Source: an uncultured Clostridia bacterium
Lineage (GTDB): Bacteria; Bacillota; Clostridia; Saccharofermentanales; DTU023
Length of the DNA stretch: 64,000 bases
Direction of reading: 5' to 3'
Assembly: GCA_946220865.1 (NCBI GenBank)
Contig: CAMJYM010000009.1
Coordinates: 16,939 to 80,938 of the forward strand
Part shown: piece by piece, positions 26,309 to 34,671 of the stretch
Layout of the letters: each line of letters begins with the position of its first letter
Position numbering within the stretch: position 1 is the stretch's first letter
The notes under the pieces: model-generated
Databases searched by the model: none
What the model was told of the DNA's origin: nothing
Seen by the model: the letters and a program-made list of their open reading frames with translations, nothing else
Translations under genes and position numbers: made by a program

Positions 26309-26337
26309 TTGACTCTGCTGTGCCTATAGTCTATAGT
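26309..26337 (+). promoter_or_regulatory. Promoter of the gntR-ABC operon
   Basis: TTGACT (26309-26314), 17-bp spacer, TATAGT (26332-26337). The TATAGTCTATAGT direct repeat around the -10 could also be a repressor site. Confidence 0.8.
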
Positions 26338-26378
26338 GTGATGTATTAAGATACACATTGAGGGGGGATGAGCGCGAT

Positions 26379-26750
26379 TTGAAAATTATTATTGCGAACA
26401 ATTCAACGCTGCCTTTGTATCAGCAAATCAAAGATCAAATTAAGGCTTGCATCTTAAAGGAAGAGCTGAAGGAAGGTGACCCCCTGCCGTCGATCAGGGC
26501 CTTTGCCAATGAGCTTCAGGTCAGTGTTCTGACGGTTCGGCGAGTCTACAGCGAATTGGAAGAAGAGGGTTTTGCTGTCAGCCAGGCCGGCCTGGGGACG
26601 TTTGTTTCTACAGGAAACCTTGAACTTTTACAGGATGCACGGAGGAGAGCGGTTGAAGAGAAGCTCTCTGACGCAATCAAGACAGCGAAGACCTTACAAA
26701 TCAGCAAAGATGAATTGCAGAGCATGATGAATATTCTCTATGAGGATTGA
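26379..26750 (+). CDS. GntR-family transcriptional regulator, YtrA type
   Basis: A 123-residue regulator with an N-terminal winged helix-turn-helix (PLYQQIKDQIK, DPLPSIRAFANELQVS, TVRRVYSELEEEGF, GLGTFVS) and only a short helical C-terminal part for dimerisation, as in the YtrA subfamily. YtrA-type repressors usually control the ABC transporter genes that follow them, which is the arrangement here. I place the start at TTG 26379, 11 bases after AGGGGGG; an in-frame TTG at 26358 lies upstream of that site. The operators may be the direct repeats around the promoter. Confidence 0.9.
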   Translation: MKIIIANNSTLPLYQQIKDQIKACILKEELKEGDPLPSIRAFANELQVSVLTVRRVYSELEEEGFAVSQAGLGTFVSTGNLELLQDARRRAVEEKLSDAIKTAKTLQISKDELQSMMNILYED

Positions 26751-26866
26751 GTCCCGGCACCTGAGCTGAGCGACAGTCCTTAAAGTCGGGGATGAGAAGC
26801 CTCTGCTTTGTGCTGGGCAGTTCATTCCGCGTTCAATGCAGGAAAGGCAACGAGGAGGAAAAAGTT

Positions 26867-27742
26867 TTGGAAAACGTTATTGAAATAAAAGGCTTATGCA
26901 AAAAATACAGGAGTTTTGCCCTGACCGATGTGGACATATCCATTCCTGAAGGCTGTGTTACCGGTTTTATTGGCCTTAACGGCCAGGGAAAGACAACGAC
27001 CATACGTACGCTTCTTGGCTTGGCTCAAAAAGATGCCGGTCAGGTCAGGCTTCTGGGGCTGGATATGGATCAGCACGAAAAAGAGATCAAAAATCGCCTG
27101 GGCGTCGTTTTTGATGAAGGCTATTTGTATGAATCTCTCAAGATGAAAGAGATGAAAAGTATTGTCGCCAGTGCGTATACCCATTGGGACGAAGATGCTT
27201 ATCGTCATTTTATGCAAAGATTCTCATTGCAGGAAGAACAGCGCATCGTAACCCTCTCAAAAGGGATGAAAATGAAATTTGCCTTGACGCTCGCCCTTTC
27301 CCATCGGGCTCAGCTCCTGATTATGGATGAACCTACGTCTGGCCTTGATCCTCTGGTGAGAAAAGAATTGTTGGATATACTCAGCGAATTTATGGCAGCT
27401 GGCGGTAAAGGTGTTTTCTATTCCAGCCACATCACATCTGATCTGGATAAATTTGCCGACATGATCGTCATGATCCACGGCGGAAAAATCATTTTTGTCG
27501 AAGACAAAGATGTTTTGCTGGACAGCTATGTGTCGGTCAAGGGCGACAAAAATGAGCTCAACGAAGAGCTAAAGAAAGACTTTATCACTTTGAAACTTGG
27601 CGAATACAGCTTTAGCGGCATTACCCGAAAAGCCCAGCTTCTCAAAGAGAGAATTCCGGATATTGTTTGCGAAAGGGCCAATCTCGAAACGATTATGCTT
27701 GCTCTTCTTGAAGGAGGTCACTACCATGCTTGCACTCATTAA
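26867..27742 (+). CDS. ABC transporter ATP-binding protein (YtrB/BcrA-like)
   Basis: A 291-residue ATPase subunit. Walker A is GLNGQGKTTT, the signature motif is the unusual LSKGMKMKF, Walker B is LLIMDEPTSGLD, and the H-loop is in YSSHITSD. The LSKGMK form is typical of exporters paired with YtrA-type regulators. Together with the overlapping permease gene it probably forms a drug, peptide or cell-envelope exporter. The start is TTG 26867, preceded by GAGGAGG; the ATG at 26792 lacks a ribosome site. It overlaps the permease gene by 17 bases. Confidence 0.9.
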   Translation: MENVIEIKGLCKKYRSFALTDVDISIPEGCVTGFIGLNGQGKTTTIRTLLGLAQKDAGQVRLLGLDMDQHEKEIKNRLGVVFDEGYLYESLKMKEMKSIVASAYTHWDEDAYRHFMQRFSLQEEQRIVTLSKGMKMKFALTLALSHRAQLLIMDEPTSGLDPLVRKELLDILSEFMAAGGKGVFYSSHITSDLDKFADMIVMIHGGKIIFVEDKDVLLDSYVSVKGDKNELNEELKKDFITLKLGEYSFSGITRKAQLLKERIPDIVCERANLETIMLALLEGGHYHACTH

Positions 27743-28367
27743 AAAAGATATTCTTATCGCGAAAAAAATGTGGTTTGTCGTCATGCTCCTTAGCCTGCTC
27801 ATCCCTTTGTTTATTCGTTTTGCAGGAGGCGATATCACTATTCCCTCAGGCGTTGTTCTATCCGTGATGAGCATTATACTTTCGATGATGATCTTTACTT
27901 CTATCGACCAGGAAGAAGATAAATATCCCAAAGCGAAAGCCCTGCTGACGACCGTCGGCTATAGCAGAAAACTTCAGATTCTGCACAGATATATCCTGAT
28001 GGCCGTATTCTTTCTGTTCTGCATCCTTGTCATTTTTGTCGAGTCCCTCCTTGTGACGGGACTCGCACCCGTCACGTTTATGGATTTATCCCTTGCCGCC
28101 TTTGCCTTTGCTTTCGTCTCCTCCCTTTATCTGGCCCTGACCACGACTTTAGGCACGAGGGCCAGTCAATATCTCGTTATGCTGGTTATCTTTGCCATTT
28201 CCATGGGACCCTTCCTGATCTCGAAGTTTGAGATTAAAATCGACCTCAGCTTTTTCCAGAGGATTCATCCTGTGTTGCTCGCAACAGGGCTGCTCATTGC
28301 AGCTGCCCTCGTGTCGAGCCTGTCGTTAATCATCTCGCTTGCGGCCTACCGCAAAAAAGACTTGTAG
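27726..28367 (+). CDS. ABC-2 type permease, six-helix membrane protein
   Basis: A 213-residue integral membrane protein with six hydrophobic segments, the size of a minimal ABC-2 permease. Its start, behind GGAGG, lies inside the end of the ATPase gene, which indicates translational coupling. I recognise the family by layout and context (GntR, ATPase, permease) rather than by substrate-specific motifs. A single permease gene suggests that it works as a homodimer with two copies of the ATPase. Confidence 0.8.
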   Translation: MLALIKKDILIAKKMWFVVMLLSLLIPLFIRFAGGDITIPSGVVLSVMSIILSMMIFTSIDQEEDKYPKAKALLTTVGYSRKLQILHRYILMAVFFLFCILVIFVESLLVTGLAPVTFMDLSLAAFAFAFVSSLYLALTTTLGTRASQYLVMLVIFAISMGPFLISKFEIKIDLSFFQRIHPVLLATGLLIAAALVSSLSLIISLAAYRKKDL

Positions 28368-28521
28368 GGGAGCGTTTGGAAATAACGAGCGCTAAAGAAG
28401 ACCCGGCCTGGCTTACTCAATGTTCTGGCGAAACGCGCTTTCTGTGGAGTAATACGAGCGACACGCTCACTTGCGCAGCCAGGCACTGGAAGCTCCGGCT
28501 GGCCGGGTTTACAATGCCCTT

Positions 28522-29316
28522 ATGAAGCGCACTCAGAATACAGCACAGAAAATGGAGACCCTGTTGAGGGAACTTCGGGAAAAAGAAGAGAAGCCGAGGC
28601 TTCTGCTGCACTCCTGCTGCGGGCCCTGCTCGTCCTCGGTTCTCGAATATCTCTTGCCCTGTTTTCGCATCAGCGTTTTTTATTACAATCCGAATATCTA
28701 CCCGAGGGAAGAATATGAGCACAGAAAGCGCGAGCAGCTGCGCCTGATTCAGGCGATTAAGGATGAGGCGATCCTGCGAGTGACACCTGCAGGCGACAAA
28801 GCTGATGGCCCACTTTCTGTCGTCGACGCCCTCCACGGGCCTCAAGACTCGGAGACTTATGCTTTCAATTTACCCCTCACGCCCGAGCTGGACACAATCG
28901 ATGCCGACTACGATCCCGAGCGCTATTTGGCTGCCGTCCAAGGCCTCGAAAACGAAAAAGAAGGCGGAGCACGCTGCTCCGTCTGTTTTCGACTGCGCCT
29001 TGCCAAAGCAGCCGATTTCGCCGCGGCCGGGGGCTATGATTTTTTTGCGACAACTTTGACGGTCAGCCCCTACAAAAATGCCCCGCTCATCAACGCCATC
29101 GGCGAGGAAGAGGGGGAGCGCGCTCATGTGGCCTATCTTGCCTCCGACTTTAAGAAGAAAAATGGCGCTCTACGCTCCAATCAGCTGAGCAAGGCCTACG
29201 GTCTCTACCGCCAGGATTATTGCGGCTGCGCCTTTTCGCGTCCTTCACAAGCAGAGCCCTCGTGTGCGAGCTCCGATTTCGTTACAGATTCTCAAAGCCA
29301 CCTGCCATCTTCATAA
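28522..29316 (+). CDS. queH: Epoxyqueuosine reductase QueH
   Basis: QueH (formerly DUF208) reduces epoxyqueuosine in tRNA to queuosine. The 264-residue protein has the metal-binding cysteine signatures LLLHSCCGPCSSSVLEYL at the N-terminus and RCSVCFRLRL and YCGCAFS further on, along with FYYNPNIYPREEYEHR and TTLTVSPYKN, all typical of the family. The proposed ATG has no strong ribosome site; in-frame starts further upstream are possible. The C-terminal 20 residues after the conserved core overlap the end of the convergent AbiEii gene by 25 bases. Confidence 0.93.
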   Translation: MKRTQNTAQKMETLLRELREKEEKPRLLLHSCCGPCSSSVLEYLLPCFRISVFYYNPNIYPREEYEHRKREQLRLIQAIKDEAILRVTPAGDKADGPLSVVDALHGPQDSETYAFNLPLTPELDTIDADYDPERYLAAVQGLENEKEGGARCSVCFRLRLAKAADFAAAGGYDFFATTLTVSPYKNAPLINAIGEEEGERAHVAYLASDFKKKNGALRSNQLSKAYGLYRQDYCGCAFSRPSQAEPSCASSDFVTDSQSHLPSS

Positions 29317-30176
29317 TGCCACTGTCGGTCTTGATTGCCTTCCATAAGAATTGGTGTAAAGAAAAGATTTAACCATTCTGCAGTAACTTCCAAGGATACT
29401 TTGATCATAGCTTTCTTTTTTTTCACAAATGCAAGCCATCGAAGCCTATGAACGGCGTCTTCTGTAAAACTTGATTCAAAAGAAGGAATCCTCTCTGGCA
29501 AAGTAGTACCACGATGTAAGAAGGTTTCGCGAAGGGCCTGACGGAGTGAGGCTTCATGGATGATTTTGGTTTTAGTAATAATGTAAAGGTCATAAAAATC
29601 CTTGTATCTACTGTTTAACATACCATTGGCAACAATTGCTTCCAATTTTTCTGCAATGACAGATTCGATGGAATAGGCCGTTAATTTGGGCCTTTCTAAT
29701 TCTAATAAAACCGGAAAATCAATCTGAATTGGTTCTGGAATAATGATGTCGCCATATCCAATATCGATGGAAATAGCAATTCTGGTTCGATCCAGATAAG
29801 CCACAACAGTTACGTTTAATCCGTGATATTCTTTAAAATCAGCGATATTTTTCACGATTAGTGATGAGAGATCATATTTTAGGGCATCATCAATGTTCTG
29901 ACTTAGAATCTCTGAAAAGATGCCACGCATTTCCTCTCGACGATTGCTGACACGTTGTGCGAGCAGATCAATATCCGTTGTTACCCGCTCATATTGTCTG
30001 TCATACAGGGCATAGAGTAAAATCCCGCCTTTCAAAATAAAATGATCGGCATAAGGAGAAATAGAAATCCGATAAAGCGTTCGCTCGAGTCCATAGTAGG
30101 TAAGGAGTTGCTGAAAGGGTCGTCTACTCTCATCAGACAAATTTTTAAGCTTAGCTTTGATCGATTCGGCTTTCAT
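29292..30176 (-). CDS. abiEii: AbiEii-family nucleotidyltransferase toxin
   Basis: A 294-residue member of the AbiEii/AbiGii (DUF1814) nucleotidyltransferase family, the toxin component of the AbiE system. The family motifs are FILKGGILLYALYDRQYE (GG motif), RVTTDIDLLAQ with the metal-binding acidic pair, and AEKLEAIVANG with the lysine. AbiE systems inhibit growth on phage infection (abortive infection) and were described as type IV toxin-antitoxins. It overlaps its partner abiEi by four bases, in the usual antitoxin-first order. The segment is more AT-rich than the flanks, which suggests recent acquisition. Confidence 0.92.
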   Translation of the reverse strand: MKAESIKAKLKNLSDESRRPFQQLLTYYGLERTLYRISISPYADHFILKGGILLYALYDRQYERVTTDIDLLAQRVSNRREEMRGIFSEILSQNIDDALKYDLSSLIVKNIADFKEYHGLNVTVVAYLDRTRIAISIDIGYGDIIIPEPIQIDFPVLLELERPKLTAYSIESVIAEKLEAIVANGMLNSRYKDFYDLYIITKTKIIHEASLRQALRETFLHRGTTLPERIPSFESSFTEDAVHRLRWLAFVKKKKAMIKVSLEVTAEWLNLFFTPILMEGNQDRQWHYEDGRWL

Positions 30177-30754
30177 ATAAGTAATACCTCCAGATATCTT
30201 CGCAAAACCTGTGCCGCGTGAAGTTTTTGCGCATACTCGTATAACAAATTGATATTTTTGTTTTTTTTGCTCAGGTATTTTTTGAGGATCTCAGCGGTTT
30301 CCTCAATTCCGACCTGATTTCGATACGAGATGATATCAACGACCGTTTTTTCCATATTAAAAATTGAGTAGGGTTTAACTTGATCACGCACTTGCTCTAC
30401 GCCTAGTGTCATGCGTTCAGAAGAGAAATAATAGAGTTTAATTTCAGGTTTTTGGGGTAACTTAGAGACCTTTTTTTTCCGTTCGATTGCAATATCTACG
30501 CGCTCAGGCAGAAAATTAGTCAGTTCATGGTATCTTGCTGCACTCATCAGGCAGATCACGCCAAAAGGAACATAGGCCTGTGCAGTGTGATAATCATTCT
30601 CATCTCCCAAAAAGCCGAGATTTTCGTAAGTACTGCGATTTAAACGCAGAAGCTTATTTTGCTCCACCAGCTGACGAACTCGATAATACGAGAGATTAAT
30701 ATTGCGCAGTTCTGTCATTGTGTAATAACGTTTTTCAGGATCCAATTTCATCAT
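30173..30754 (-). CDS. abiEi: AbiEi-family antitoxin / transcriptional regulator
   Basis: A 193-residue protein with an N-terminal winged-helix domain (YTMTELRNINLSYYRVRQL, then KLLRLNRSTYENLG) and a C-terminal AbiEi domain (ICLMSAARYHELTN, NMEKTVVDIISYRNQVG). AbiEi proteins repress their own promoter and neutralise the AbiEii toxin. ATG 30754 is chosen after AGGTGG; a second ATG directly follows. The promoter 15 bp upstream leaves a very short leader. A perfect-arm inverted repeat at 30857-30874 lies upstream and could be a regulatory site. Confidence 0.9.
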   Translation of the reverse strand: MMKLDPEKRYYTMTELRNINLSYYRVRQLVEQNKLLRLNRSTYENLGFLGDENDYHTAQAYVPFGVICLMSAARYHELTNFLPERVDIAIERKKKVSKLPQKPEIKLYYFSSERMTLGVEQVRDQVKPYSIFNMEKTVVDIISYRNQVGIEETAEILKKYLSKKNKNINLLYEYAQKLHAAQVLRRYLEVLLI

Positions 30755-30768
30755 AGCCACCTGTAGCA

Positions 30769-30797
30769 AGTATAATGAAAAGGAGGGTTTATTTCAA
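30769..30797 (-). promoter_or_regulatory. Promoter of the abiEi-abiEii operon
   Basis: On the minus strand TTGAAA (30797-30792), 17-bp spacer, TATACT (30774-30769). Confidence 0.8.
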
Positions 30798-30856
30798 TAA
30801 TTTTCTGCAAAAAATATAATTGCCGAAATTTATTTAATATTCGTGTTTTCTATGCG

Positions 30857-30874
30857 TCGACACTTAGGTGTCGA
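30857..30874. promoter_or_regulatory. Inverted repeat between abiE and the metal ABC operon
   Basis: TCGACAC, four-base centre TTAG, GTGTCGA: seven perfect pairs. It sits 60 bp upstream of the abiE -35 box and 255 bp upstream of the metal-binding lipoprotein start. It could be an operator or a short RNA hairpin. The remainder of the 374-bp gap shows no gene or other signal I can support. Confidence 0.5.
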
Positions 30875-31128
30875 TAACTGAAAATATGGCTGTGTTTCCC
30901 TTTCTCTTTTGCTTAATCGTTGGCTTGCATCACGATAGGGGCTGTGCTAGTTTTGGTTCTCGCCGGTTCACGGAGACTTCTGGCGCAGGCGGATCTGGCA
31001 GAATGATGAATTCGCCAGGCTCTTTATCAAGGCTCTTAACGCTTAATCTATCCGGCCCAATTAAAAGTGTTATGACAGGCATTCTTATAAAGCAATGGGA
31101 ATTCATTTTTATTTCAAAGGAGTTCATT

Positions 31129-32220
31129 TTGTTCAATAAGTTTTTTTCTACAACGCTCATGAAGATTTTTCCCAGGATTTTTTCCCTGACTCTCGTGCTC
31201 CTGCTGCTCAGCTGTATGACTGCTTCCTGCGCGGCCGGATCTGTGACAAAAGCCCCGGAATCAAAAAAGCTTTCGCTGGTCTGCACCAGCTTTCCGCCTT
31301 TTGATCTGGCCCGCAGTGTTGCTGGTGATCAGGCTGAACTGACCATGCTTCTGAAGCCCGGCGCAGAGAGCCACACATACGAGCCGACGCCTCAGGACAT
31401 CAAAAAAATTGCCGAGGCCGACCTTTTTATCACTGTAGGCGGCGAAAATGACGCCTGGGTGGATCACTTATTAGAATCCCTTGGCGACAAGAAGCCGGAG
31501 ATTTTCAAACTTGTCGAGGCTGTCGACACGGTTGAAGAGGAACAGGTTGAAGGCATGGAAGCCGAAGATGAGCACGCGCACGATTCCTCACAGGAAATCG
31601 ACAAAGAAGAAGTGGGACACGAAACCGACAAGCGCGAAGCTGAGCCAGCAATCGACAAAGGTGAAACAGCCAATGAACATGACGAGCATGAAATCGACGA
31701 GCATGTTTGGACCGCTCCCAAAAATTTTAGCCTGATGGCTGAAAAACTCGCAAGCAAGCTGGCTGAAATGGATCCAAATCACGCAGAGGACTTTGCGGAA
31801 AATGCCCGGACCACCGCGCAGCAGTTTGACAAACTCGACAAGGAGATCCGACAGATTGTCGATCACGCGAAACGAAAAACTTTAATTTTTGCCGACCGTT
31901 TTCCTCTGCGATACTTTGCCGATGCCTATGGCCTTGATTATTTTGCGGCTTTCAGCGGCTGCTCGGTCAATACAGAAGCTTCGCCCAAAACCGTGGCTTT
32001 TCTGATCGACAAAGTTAAAGAAGAAAAAATTCCTGTGGTGTTTACGATCGAGTTTTCTTCAGGGAAAATCGCCAAGGCCGTCTGTGAGGCAACAGGAGCC
32101 AAACATAGAACCTTTCACAGCTGCCACAATATTTCCGCGGATGAGCTGGCCCGCGGGGAGACGACCCTGAGCCTGATGGAAAAGAACCTGGAGGTTCTCA
32201 AAGAGGCTCTGAACGACTAA
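31129..32220 (+). CDS. Metal (zinc/manganese) ABC transporter substrate-binding lipoprotein
   Basis: A 363-residue cluster A-1 (ZnuA/TroA-type) binding protein. The N-terminus is a lipoprotein signal with cysteines in LLLSCMTASCAAG. The binding fold shows SHTYEPTPQDIKK with the first metal His and DEHVWTAPKNF with the second; a His/Asp/Glu-rich loop (about residues 140-200) precedes the second, as in zinc-specific members. In the second lobe, ADRFPLRYFADAYGLDY replaces the common His-containing motif, and TFHSCHNIS follows near the end; I believe this variant is shared by related clostridial proteins. TTG 31129 is used because AAAGGAG lies six bases upstream; ATG 31159 is the alternative. ATPase and permease genes follow. 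Confidence 0.9.
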   Translation: MFNKFFSTTLMKIFPRIFSLTLVLLLLSCMTASCAAGSVTKAPESKKLSLVCTSFPPFDLARSVAGDQAELTMLLKPGAESHTYEPTPQDIKKIAEADLFITVGGENDAWVDHLLESLGDKKPEIFKLVEAVDTVEEEQVEGMEAEDEHAHDSSQEIDKEEVGHETDKREAEPAIDKGETANEHDEHEIDEHVWTAPKNFSLMAEKLASKLAEMDPNHAEDFAENARTTAQQFDKLDKEIRQIVDHAKRKTLIFADRFPLRYFADAYGLDYFAAFSGCSVNTEASPKTVAFLIDKVKEEKIPVVFTIEFSSGKIAKAVCEATGAKHRTFHSCHNISADELARGETTLSLMEKNLEVLKEALND

Positions 32221-32267
32221 GCAGGGATATTGAAAAGAGAAATAAAAAATTGAAAGGAGCCGCTCCC

Positions 32268-32981
32268 GTGCCGCTCATTCGCTGTGAAAACTTAAGCTTT
32301 GCCTACGAAGGCGTCGTGGTGGTGCGCGATCTCAATTTTACCGTGGAGAGCGGTGATTATCTCTGCATTATCGGCGAAAACGGGGCAGGTAAATCGACGC
32401 TCATGAAGGGATTGCTCGGGCTGAAAAAGCCTTCATCTGGCCAACTGCTTTTCGGCGGAAGCGATGGCCTCAGCCCCAGTGGTATCGGTTATTTACCCCA
32501 GCAAAACCCCCTGCAGCGCGATTTTCCGGCGACCGTAACGGAGGTTGTCCAGTCCGGCTGTCTGAATCGACTGGGTTTGCGCCCCTTTTACGGACGGCGC
32601 GAAAAAGCGCTCGCCGCCGAAAAAATGGAGCAGCTTGGCCTTAGTGATCTCCGCGAAAAGAGCTACCGCGATCTTTCGGGGGGACAGCAGCAGAGAGTCC
32701 TTCTGGCGCGCGCCCTCTGCGCGACACAAAAGCTGCTCTTACTGGATGAGCCAGTGGCGGGGCTGGATCCCCAGGCCACCCTCGATTTTTACGAGCTGAT
32801 AGAAAAACTCAACAAAGAAGAAAAGCTCACTGTGATTATGGTTTCTCATGACCTGCAAAGTGTGCTCCGCTATGCCAGCAAGATTTTACAGCTGGAAAAG
32901 ACACAGCGCTTTTTCGGCAGTAAGGAGGCATACCTGCAAAGTGATTCAGGGAAGGGAGCCAGAACATGTTTAACGCGCTGA
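32268..32981 (+). CDS. Metal ABC transporter ATP-binding protein (ZnuC-like)
   Basis: A 237-residue ATPase: Walker A GENGAGKSTLMKG, Q-loop GYLPQQN, signature LSGGQQQRVLLARAL, Walker B LLLDEPVAGLD, H-loop VSHD. It powers import with the preceding lipoprotein and the following permease. The start is GTG 32268, eight bases behind AAAGGAG; the TTG at 32250 lies before that site. It overlaps the permease gene by 16 bases. Confidence 0.93.
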   Translation: MPLIRCENLSFAYEGVVVVRDLNFTVESGDYLCIIGENGAGKSTLMKGLLGLKKPSSGQLLFGGSDGLSPSGIGYLPQQNPLQRDFPATVTEVVQSGCLNRLGLRPFYGRREKALAAEKMEQLGLSDLREKSYRDLSGGQQQRVLLARALCATQKLLLLDEPVAGLDPQATLDFYELIEKLNKEEKLTVIMVSHDLQSVLRYASKILQLEKTQRFFGSKEAYLQSDSGKGARTCLTR

Positions 32982-33781
32982 CAGAAATGTTGAGCTACCC
33001 CTTTATGCTCCGTGCCCTCGTTGTGGGCGTCCTAGTCTCTCTCTGCGCTGCACTTCTCGGCGTACCGCTGGTCTTGAAACGCTACTCCATGATCGGCGAC
33101 GGTCTTTCACATGTGGGCTTTGGCGCTCTGGCCATTGCCACTGCGTTGCGTGCCGCCCCGCTTGCCGTCACCTTGCCGGTGGTGGTGCTTGCCGCCTTTT
33201 TTCTGCTGCAGCTGCACGATTCGAGCAAAATCAAAGGGGACGCAGCGATTGCGCTGATTTCCACAGGCAGCCTTGCTCTGGGCGTCATGATACTTTCTTT
33301 AACGCCGGGCATGAATACGGACGTCAACAACTTCCTTTTTGGCTCTATTCTCGGTGTGGGGGAAGATGAAATGTGGCTGACCATAGTCCTTGCTCTGTTT
33401 GTTCTCCTGCTCTACAGTCTCTCTTATACCCGCATATTTGCGCTGACCTTTGATGAAAGTTTTGCTCAGGCCACAGGACTCAGGACGAAATTCTATAATA
33501 CCTTGCTCGCACTGCTTACAGCCGTGACGATCGTTCTGGGCATGCGTACGATGGGCTCGCTGCTCATATCGAGCCTCATCGTTTTTCCAGCGTTGTCATC
33601 CATGCAGCTGCTCAGGAGCTTCCGCTCCGTCCTGCTGCTCTCCGTGCTGATTTCGCTCTTCTGTTTTATCAGCGGACTTATCCTCTCTTACCTCTATTCG
33701 GCTCCCACAGGGGCTTCAGTTGCCTTGCTGCATGTCGCGGTCTTTATCCTCTGTGCAGCGATCGCCAGAATGAAACAATAA
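32966..33781 (+). CDS. Metal ABC transporter permease (ZnuB/ABC-3 family)
   Basis: A 271-residue membrane protein with about eight helices, of the ABC-3 family that imports zinc, manganese or iron. Motifs include KRYSMIGDGLSHVGFGALA near the start and ALTFDESFAQATG in the cytoplasmic loop that contacts the ATPase. It ends the three-gene importer operon; the ribosomal promoter begins 12 bp after its stop with no clear terminator between. Confidence 0.93.
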   Translation: MFNALTEMLSYPFMLRALVVGVLVSLCAALLGVPLVLKRYSMIGDGLSHVGFGALAIATALRAAPLAVTLPVVVLAAFFLLQLHDSSKIKGDAAIALISTGSLALGVMILSLTPGMNTDVNNFLFGSILGVGEDEMWLTIVLALFVLLLYSLSYTRIFALTFDESFAQATGLRTKFYNTLLALLTAVTIVLGMRTMGSLLISSLIVFPALSSMQLLRSFRSVLLLSVLISLFCFISGLILSYLYSAPTGASVALLHVAVFILCAAIARMKQ

Positions 33782-33793
33782 TCCTTTCCTGGC

Positions 33794-33821
33794 TTGACAG
33801 GACTCTCGTTTGTGCTATTAT
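33794..33821 (+). promoter_or_regulatory. Promoter of the rpmG-secE-nusG-rplKA operon
   Basis: Perfect TTGACA (33794-33799), 16-bp spacer, TATTAT (33816-33821), preceded in part by TGC. About 170 bp of leader precedes rpmG. Confidence 0.85.
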
Positions 33822-33991
33822 TACCAGTGCTTGTCTTTGCACGAGATAATTTTTGCGTGGTCAAAAGTGACCGGCATAGCCAGCTGATTATTGGCGTAAA
33901 TGCCCCAGCTGCGGCCTTTTCGGCGAAGACAGGGCGATAACAGAGTTCATCCGACTGCGCACGATTGGCGCGACACCAGGGAGGTACGAAC

Positions 33992-34156
33992 ATGGCGAAA
34001 GCGGGAGCCAGAGAAAAGATCACGCTTGCATGCACCGAATGCAAACAGCGTAATTACGACACTAAGAAGAACAAGAAGAATACGCCGGACAAGCTTGAAA
34101 TGCGCAAATATTGCCCGTTCTGTCACAAGCATACCGTCCACAAAGAAAGCAAATAG
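33992..34156 (+). CDS. rpmG: 50S ribosomal protein L33
   Basis: A 54-residue L33 of the zinc-binding (C+) type, with the two cysteine pairs CTEC and CPFC. ATG 33992 follows AGGGAGG. The order rpmG-secE-nusG-rplK-rplA is conserved across bacteria. Confidence 0.97.
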   Translation: MAKAGAREKITLACTECKQRNYDTKKNKKNTPDKLEMRKYCPFCHKHTVHKESK

Positions 34157-34216
34157 GTCGAGAAGACCTGTTGCCGCCGCCTTTATGCAGGGGCGCGATG
34201 AAATTGGAGGGACGAT

Positions 34217-34666
34217 ATGGCTTATTTAGACTCGAACAAAAAAAACAGCAAGAACAATCCTAAAAGCGATAAAAAAGGGCTTGCGGCGAAATATAAGAGT
34301 GTTCGTGCCGAACTGAAAAAAGTCATTTGGCTGGATAGAAAAAGTCTCAAACAAAATTTTGTCATCGTCATGACCATCATTCTGGCCACGGCGCTGATCA
34401 TTTTCGTTTTTGACGCTCTCGTTAAACTTTTCTTCGACGCGATCGGCTTTTATAAGCCGAAGAGCGGAGCGGCGCTGCCCAATCAGGTGACTTCAACTCA
34501 GCCTCTGATGACTGAGCCTGAAAAAGCGGCCGACGAAAGTTCTGAGAACAAGGCCGTGGTCACGGCAGAACAGGCTGAAGAAGGCACAACTGCAGCGGCC
34601 GAAGAAAAATCGACTGCGGCTCCAGAGGAAGCTGAAACAACAGCTCCTGAAGAAAGCGGAAAATAG
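34217..34666 (+). CDS. secE: SecE preprotein translocase subunit with C-terminal extension
   Basis: SecE stabilises SecY in the protein-export channel. The conserved core is the amphipathic helix VRAELKKVIWLDRKSLKQN followed by one transmembrane helix (FVIVMTIILATALIIFVFD). The protein is 149 residues, whereas single-helix SecE proteins are commonly 60-80. The extra 65 or so residues after the helix are rich in Ala, Glu and Thr and should lie outside the membrane. Position between rpmG and nusG confirms the identity. Good GGAGG site upstream. Confidence 0.95.
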   Translation: MAYLDSNKKNSKNNPKSDKKGLAAKYKSVRAELKKVIWLDRKSLKQNFVIVMTIILATALIIFVFDALVKLFFDAIGFYKPKSGAALPNQVTSTQPLMTEPEKAADESSENKAVVTAEQAEEGTTAAAEEKSTAAPEEAETTAPEESGK

Positions 34667-34671
34667 GGCCC

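Noticed and set aside
30868..31128. 87-residue N-terminal extension of the metal-binding lipoprotein
   Set aside because: It would bury the lipoprotein signal peptide; the TTG at 31129 with AAAGGAG fits better.
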